Shown here: piece after piece, positions 10,782 to 13,028 of the stretch
Layout: every line of letters begins with the position of its first letter
How positions within the stretch are numbered: the first letter of the stretch is position 1
Assembly: GCA_947254705.1 (NCBI GenBank)
Contig: CAMYCX010000036.1
Span: forward strand, 1 to 13,028
Reading direction: 5' to 3'
DNA length: 13,028 nucleotides
DNA from: an uncultured Veillonellaceae bacterium
Lineage (GTDB): Bacteria > Bacillota > Negativicutes > Veillonellales > Negativicoccaceae
Position numbers and translations under genes: made by a program
The notes under the pieces: model-generated
The model's database searches: none
The model's input: only the letters and a program-made list of their open reading frames with translations
What the model was told of the DNA's origin: nothing

Positions 10782-11297
10782 GTGGATTCAAACCTTACCA
10801 TCCGCCCCAAGGACAGCGGATATCAGGTTATCGTCTCCTTCAAAGACGACAACGGCCGCTGGCGGCAGCGCTCCCACCAAGGATTCGGAACGAAGAAAGA
10901 AGCCAAACGCGCGGGCATGCGGATCATCGACGAACTGAAAGCGACACCGGCCGCCCGTGATACGGAGTTTGCGGGCATTACCTTCGGCGAATTTGCCGCG
11001 CTATTCATGCGCGATATGGAAGGAACGCTCCGCCCCGGTACACTCGATAACAATGCCCTACCCCAAAATCGCCAACACTCGCCAATGCACTCCGCACCCA
11101 TTTTTCGGTCACTCTTTAGCCAGTTAAAGTTACCGAATTACGCAAAAACGCGGCGAAATTTTTGCCGATTTTTTGACGATTGTCTGCAAATAAAAAAGGG
11201 CAGGCGCTTTTCATTCAGCTCGCTGATGTTTTTTCTAACCTATTTTATAAATACCTTCACAACCGCAATAAATATGAGCATTATATCGATCACCTAA
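10782..11297 (+). pseudogene. Broken second integrase (N-terminal arm-binding domain only)
   Basis: GTG 10782 has AAAGGAG at 7 nt. Residues 1-91 look like the start of a phage tyrosine integrase: an arm-type DNA-binding domain (YQVIVSFKDDNGRWRQRSHQ and GFGTKKEAKRAG) and then ITFGEFAALFMRDMEGTLRPGTLDN, the entry to the core-binding domain. After about position 11055 the frame no longer resembles an integrase and no catalytic residues appear; neighbouring frames contain only scraps. The rest to 11297 is probably non-coding read-through. It differs in sequence from the intact integrase downstream, so it is a remnant of a different element rather than a duplication. Confidence 0.6.
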
Positions 11298-11353
11298 AGC
11301 AAAAAGGTTATATAAAATTCGTTTACGAGTTTCCATATTACTCGCAGTATTGA
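11180..11353 (+). pseudogene. 3' fragment of a lost gene, possibly DUF3800
   Basis: An open frame of 57 codons from a TTG (no ribosome site) has natural composition: KKGQALFIQLADVFSNLFYK, then NRNKYEHYIDHLKQKGYIKF and an aromatic end. The IQLADVFS stretch followed by a helix resembles the C-terminus of DUF3800 proteins, which have an RNase H-like fold and an xQLAD motif near the end. Only this tail is present. A small structured RNA begins about 30 nt after its stop; conserved RNAs beside DUF3800 genes are known. The identification is tentative. Confidence 0.35.
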
Positions 11354-11378
11354 CTTTCTTTGCATCGGATGGTAGCAT
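11350..11378 (+). promoter_or_regulatory. Candidate promoter of the small RNA
   Basis: TTGACT (11350-11355), 17-nt spacer, TAGCAT (11373-11378, 4 of 6 to consensus); CATAAT at 11376 is another possible -10 at 20 nt. A start near 11385 would put the first RNA stem at the very 5' end. Confidence 0.4.
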
Positions 11379-11384
11379 AATGTT

Positions 11385-11497
11385 ACCAACAGTAAGTCCT
11401 GTGTGTGTGCCCCTAAAGGTAAGCGTCATGTGTTGGCGTCGCCCACAGGCAATTGGTATCTGTACGCCAACTCCGATGCTAAATCGGAGTTTTTTTT
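11385..11497 (+). ncRNA. Candidate small structured RNA (about 113 nt)
   Basis: CCAACA (11386-11391) pairs with TGTTGG (11431-11436). GGCGT and ACAG (11435-11439, 11445-11448) pair with CTGTACGCC (11460-11468), leaving a bulge. A perfect terminator hairpin follows at once. The first two stems share two bases, so they compete or adjust at the junction. No open frame covers the region convincingly. Its place just after the DUF3800-like tail suggests a DUF3800-associated RNA, but I cannot match it to a named class by eye. Confidence 0.45.
11469..11497 (+). terminator. Intrinsic terminator
   Basis: AACTCCGAT (11469-11477) and ATCGGAGTT (11483-11491) form a perfect 9-bp stem with loop GCTAA, running into eight T (11490-11497). 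It ends the small RNA and any transcript coming from the cI-fic unit, insulating the integrase. Confidence 0.88.
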
Positions 11498-11514
11498 ATT
11501 CCCTCAAGCAATAA

Positions 11515-11700
11515 TTACATAAATTAAAAGCGGGACGCTACCAACGCCCCGCAGAGAGGCGCGCTAACCCCGACGGCTCTTATACCGTCACACTGAACGC
11601 ACAACTGGCGGCGTTTATGGAAGAAGTACGACATATCATCGGCGGCGATTTTAACCGCCCGGAAAAAGCAGGAATGATAGAGAAAATGCGCCACGCGTGA
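11515..11700 (+). pseudogene. 3' fragment of an unknown gene before the integrase
   Basis: The frame is open from a TAA at 11512 to TGA at 11698. It reads RYQRPAERRANPDGSYTVTL then NAQLAAFMEEVRHIIGGDFN, RPEKAGMIEKMRHA, clearly protein-like, but no start codon with a ribosome site precedes it and the strong terminator lies just upstream. It is most likely the end of a gene whose 5' part was lost with the rest of the 10.8-11.5 kb scar. It ends 12 nt before the integrase start. No family recognised. Confidence 0.45.
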
Positions 11701-11712
11701 AAGGAGTTTATT

Positions 11713-12873
11713 GTGTGGATCGAAGAAAAAGAAACGAAACGCGGTAAGGCTTTTGTCTATTACGAACGATACACTGACCCGCAAACGGGAAAGACCCGCC
11801 GTGTGTCAGTGTCGCTTGCGTCAAACACACGCGCGGCCGTCAAACAGGCGACGCTAATGTTGCGGGAAAGGATCGAACGCAAAATTAATGCCGCAAAAAT
11901 TGATGAAAAGCCAGTTGAAAGTGTTGTTGATGAGTGGATCGAATATCGCTCTATCAGCGTCAAGCCGTCCACCCTTTACGGATTAAAAAATCAACTCAAC
12001 GCGGTATTGCGCGAATTACCCGATGGCATACTCATCAGCCGCCTTGACCTTGCCACGGTACAAGGCATCATCACCGCCATGCAGGCGCGCAAACTTTCTC
12101 GAGCGTACGTGAAAAAAGTGTTTCAAACGTTGCGCCAACTGCTTAAATATGCAAAGAAACTGCACTATGTCGCCGATATTGACTACTTAAACGACGTGGA
12201 GATACAGTACCAGGCAAAGACCCGTGAAGATGTCGAGCGAGAAAGCAAGAAATATCTTGACAAAAACACGCTTAAAACCGTTCTTGACGAGATAAAATCA
12301 ATTCATTTACGGATCGGACTTGCTTGCGAATTTCAGGCCTTGACGGGTCTTAGATACGGCGAACTCGCCGCTCTGCGCGTCCAAGACTACGACAACAAAA
12401 AGGGCATTATCGACATCAACGGCACGTTCTCCTCACAGGTCAGTCCCGATGATCCTCACGCGCGCAGCGCGCCTAAAACCGCCGCCAGCTATCGAAAAAT
12501 CACTCTAAATGCCCGCGCCAAGAGTATTCTCGAATCTCTCATCACGGAAAACTATCAGAGGGCGCACTGGTATTCGGGGTACGTTGACCGTGGATATATC
12601 TTCACCACCGACCGCGGCAACCCGATCAACTCTCATGAAGTCGGTAAAATTCTTCGCCGCCTTTCCTGCCCGTTCCGCGTCACGACACACGTGTTCCGCC
12701 ATACGCATATATCCATGCTCCTTGAGGCGGGAGTGCCTATCCGCGCCGTCATGGAACGTGTCGGACATGCCACCATGCAAACAACGCTCGAGATATACGC
12801 CCACGTCAGCAAGGCGGCGCGAGATGATGTCGTTGTCAAACTTGACGACTTCTTAAAACGCGCCCGAGGCTAA
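11713..12873 (+). CDS. int: Phage tyrosine integrase
   Basis: The 386-aa protein has an arm-type N-domain (about 1-60, with YYERYTDPQTGKTRRVSVSL), a SAM-like core-binding domain (about 65-165) and a full catalytic domain. The active-site set is complete: Arg214 (TGLRYGEL), Lys255 (APKT), His326-x-x-Arg329 (HVFRHTH), His352 (GHATMQTT) and nucleophile Tyr362 (LEIYAHV). It would join phage and host attachment sites on integration. GTG 11713 has AAGGAG at 6 nt. It is the last gene of the element on this side, followed by short direct repeats; a terminator isolates it from the cI-fic unit. Confidence 0.94.
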   Translation: MWIEEKETKRGKAFVYYERYTDPQTGKTRRVSVSLASNTRAAVKQATLMLRERIERKINAAKIDEKPVESVVDEWIEYRSISVKPSTLYGLKNQLNAVLRELPDGILISRLDLATVQGIITAMQARKLSRAYVKKVFQTLRQLLKYAKKLHYVADIDYLNDVEIQYQAKTREDVERESKKYLDKNTLKTVLDEIKSIHLRIGLACEFQALTGLRYGELAALRVQDYDNKKGIIDINGTFSSQVSPDDPHARSAPKTAASYRKITLNARAKSILESLITENYQRAHWYSGYVDRGYIFTTDRGNPINSHEVGKILRRLSCPFRVTTHVFRHTHISMLLEAGVPIRAVMERVGHATMQTTLEIYAHVSKAARDDVVVKLDDFLKRARG

Positions 12874-12878
12874 AAAAG

Positions 12879-12899
12879 TTTGCCCTATTTTTGCCCTAT
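12879..12899. repeat. Two TTTGCCCTAT direct repeats after the integrase
   Basis: TTTGCCCTAT occurs at 12879-12888 and 12890-12899, an 11-bp period, six bases after the integrase stop. Short direct repeats one helical turn apart next to int are typical of arm-type integrase sites in an attachment region. The core of the attachment site cannot be fixed from one junction. Confidence 0.55.
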
Positions 12900-12939
12900 C
12901 GGGAAAACGGAAACACAACAAACCCCCGCCCCGCATACG

Positions 12940-13028
12940 TCAACGAGCCGATCCCCCTCTCTCCGCCAGCTTCATTTTCCGAACACACCGCAACACCAGG
13001 TCAAAAAGCACTGTACGCCCGCATACCG
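12940..13028 (-). CDS. Possible 3' end of a gene from beyond the window
   Basis: A minus-strand frame is open from the window edge to TGA at 12940. It reads VLFDLVLRCVRKMKLAERGG and ends SAR. A second minus frame is open for part of the same stretch, so the coding claim is weak. If real, it would be the first host gene (or next element) beyond the prophage end. Confidence 0.22.
   Translation of the reverse strand, partial: VCGRTVLFDLVLRCVRKMKLAERGGSAR

Noticed and set aside
11267..11284. An RxxxxH (HEPN-like) motif, RNKYEH, in the 57-aa fragment
   Set aside because: A single six-residue match in a short fragment is expected by chance, and the QLAD context points elsewhere.
11235..11429. 64-codon minus-strand frame over the small RNA
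   Set aside because: It crosses the plus-strand promoter and stems and lacks a ribosome site.
1..13028. tRNA or tmRNA gene as the integration target
   Set aside because: No cloverleaf, T-loop consensus or tRNA end was seen on either strand, including at the right edge.

Overview
The window is one end of a temperate (siphovirus-like) prophage, most likely from a Gram-positive-type Firmicute. Strong AGGAGG ribosome sites, GTG/TTG starts and gene families such as Gp157, ERF, a Lin1244-type replication protein and a DUF1492/ArpU-like regulator point that way. I suspect a Negativicute, but the sequence alone does not prove it. No rRNA, tRNA, IS element or CRISPR array was seen.

Layout. (1) 1-396: the first, truncated gene of the late region (minus strand), its leader and a probable late promoter, just beyond the ArpU/DUF1492-like regulator gene. 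(2) 397-6149, all minus strand: a tightly packed early operon. In transcription order it has an XRE regulator, two small unknown genes, Gp157, a 53-aa gene, a 73-aa gene, the ERF annealing protein, a small coiled-coil protein, an HNH nuclease, a replication initiator with a KPNQT repeat linker, a helicase-loader-like protein, a 30-aa gene, SSB (with an in-frame extension), a RusA resolvase, a 60-aa protein and the late regulator. Most junctions are 1-20 nt overlaps. (3) 6150-6550: no protein gene. The plus strand has a promoter, about 335 nt of highly foldable sequence and an excellent intrinsic terminator, so it is a candidate structured phage RNA. (4) 6551-8709, minus: the cro-side leader operon, with three tiny membrane peptides, a Cro-like repressor, a second XRE protein, unknown proteins, an excisionase-like HTH and a small membrane protein. 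One gene here appears frameshifted. (5) 8710-8852: divergent promoters sharing TCAAC/GTTGA operators, with a further near-perfect operator copy at the end of the cro-like gene. (6) 8853-10717, plus: a LexA/CI-type self-cleaving repressor, then a Fic-domain protein. (7) 10686-11700: an accessory scar holding a duplicated 33-bp inverted-repeat element, a broken second integrase, the tail of a possible DUF3800 gene, a small structured RNA with its own promoter and terminator, and the 3' end of another lost gene. (8) 11713-12873: an intact tyrosine integrase, followed by short direct repeats that probably belong to the attachment region. The right edge may already be host DNA.

How it works together: in the lysogen the CI-like protein should hold the strong minus-strand promoter shut while allowing its own promoter and the downstream fic gene. 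After induction by repressor cleavage, the minus-strand operon supplies recombination and replication functions and ends with the late activator, which should switch on the late genes to the left. The items I find most worth a second look are the 6190-6525 RNA, the DUF3800-like tail plus RNA at 11180-11497, the duplicated inverted repeat after fic, the SSB gene with two starts, the distal operator in cro and the cluster of tiny membrane peptides.
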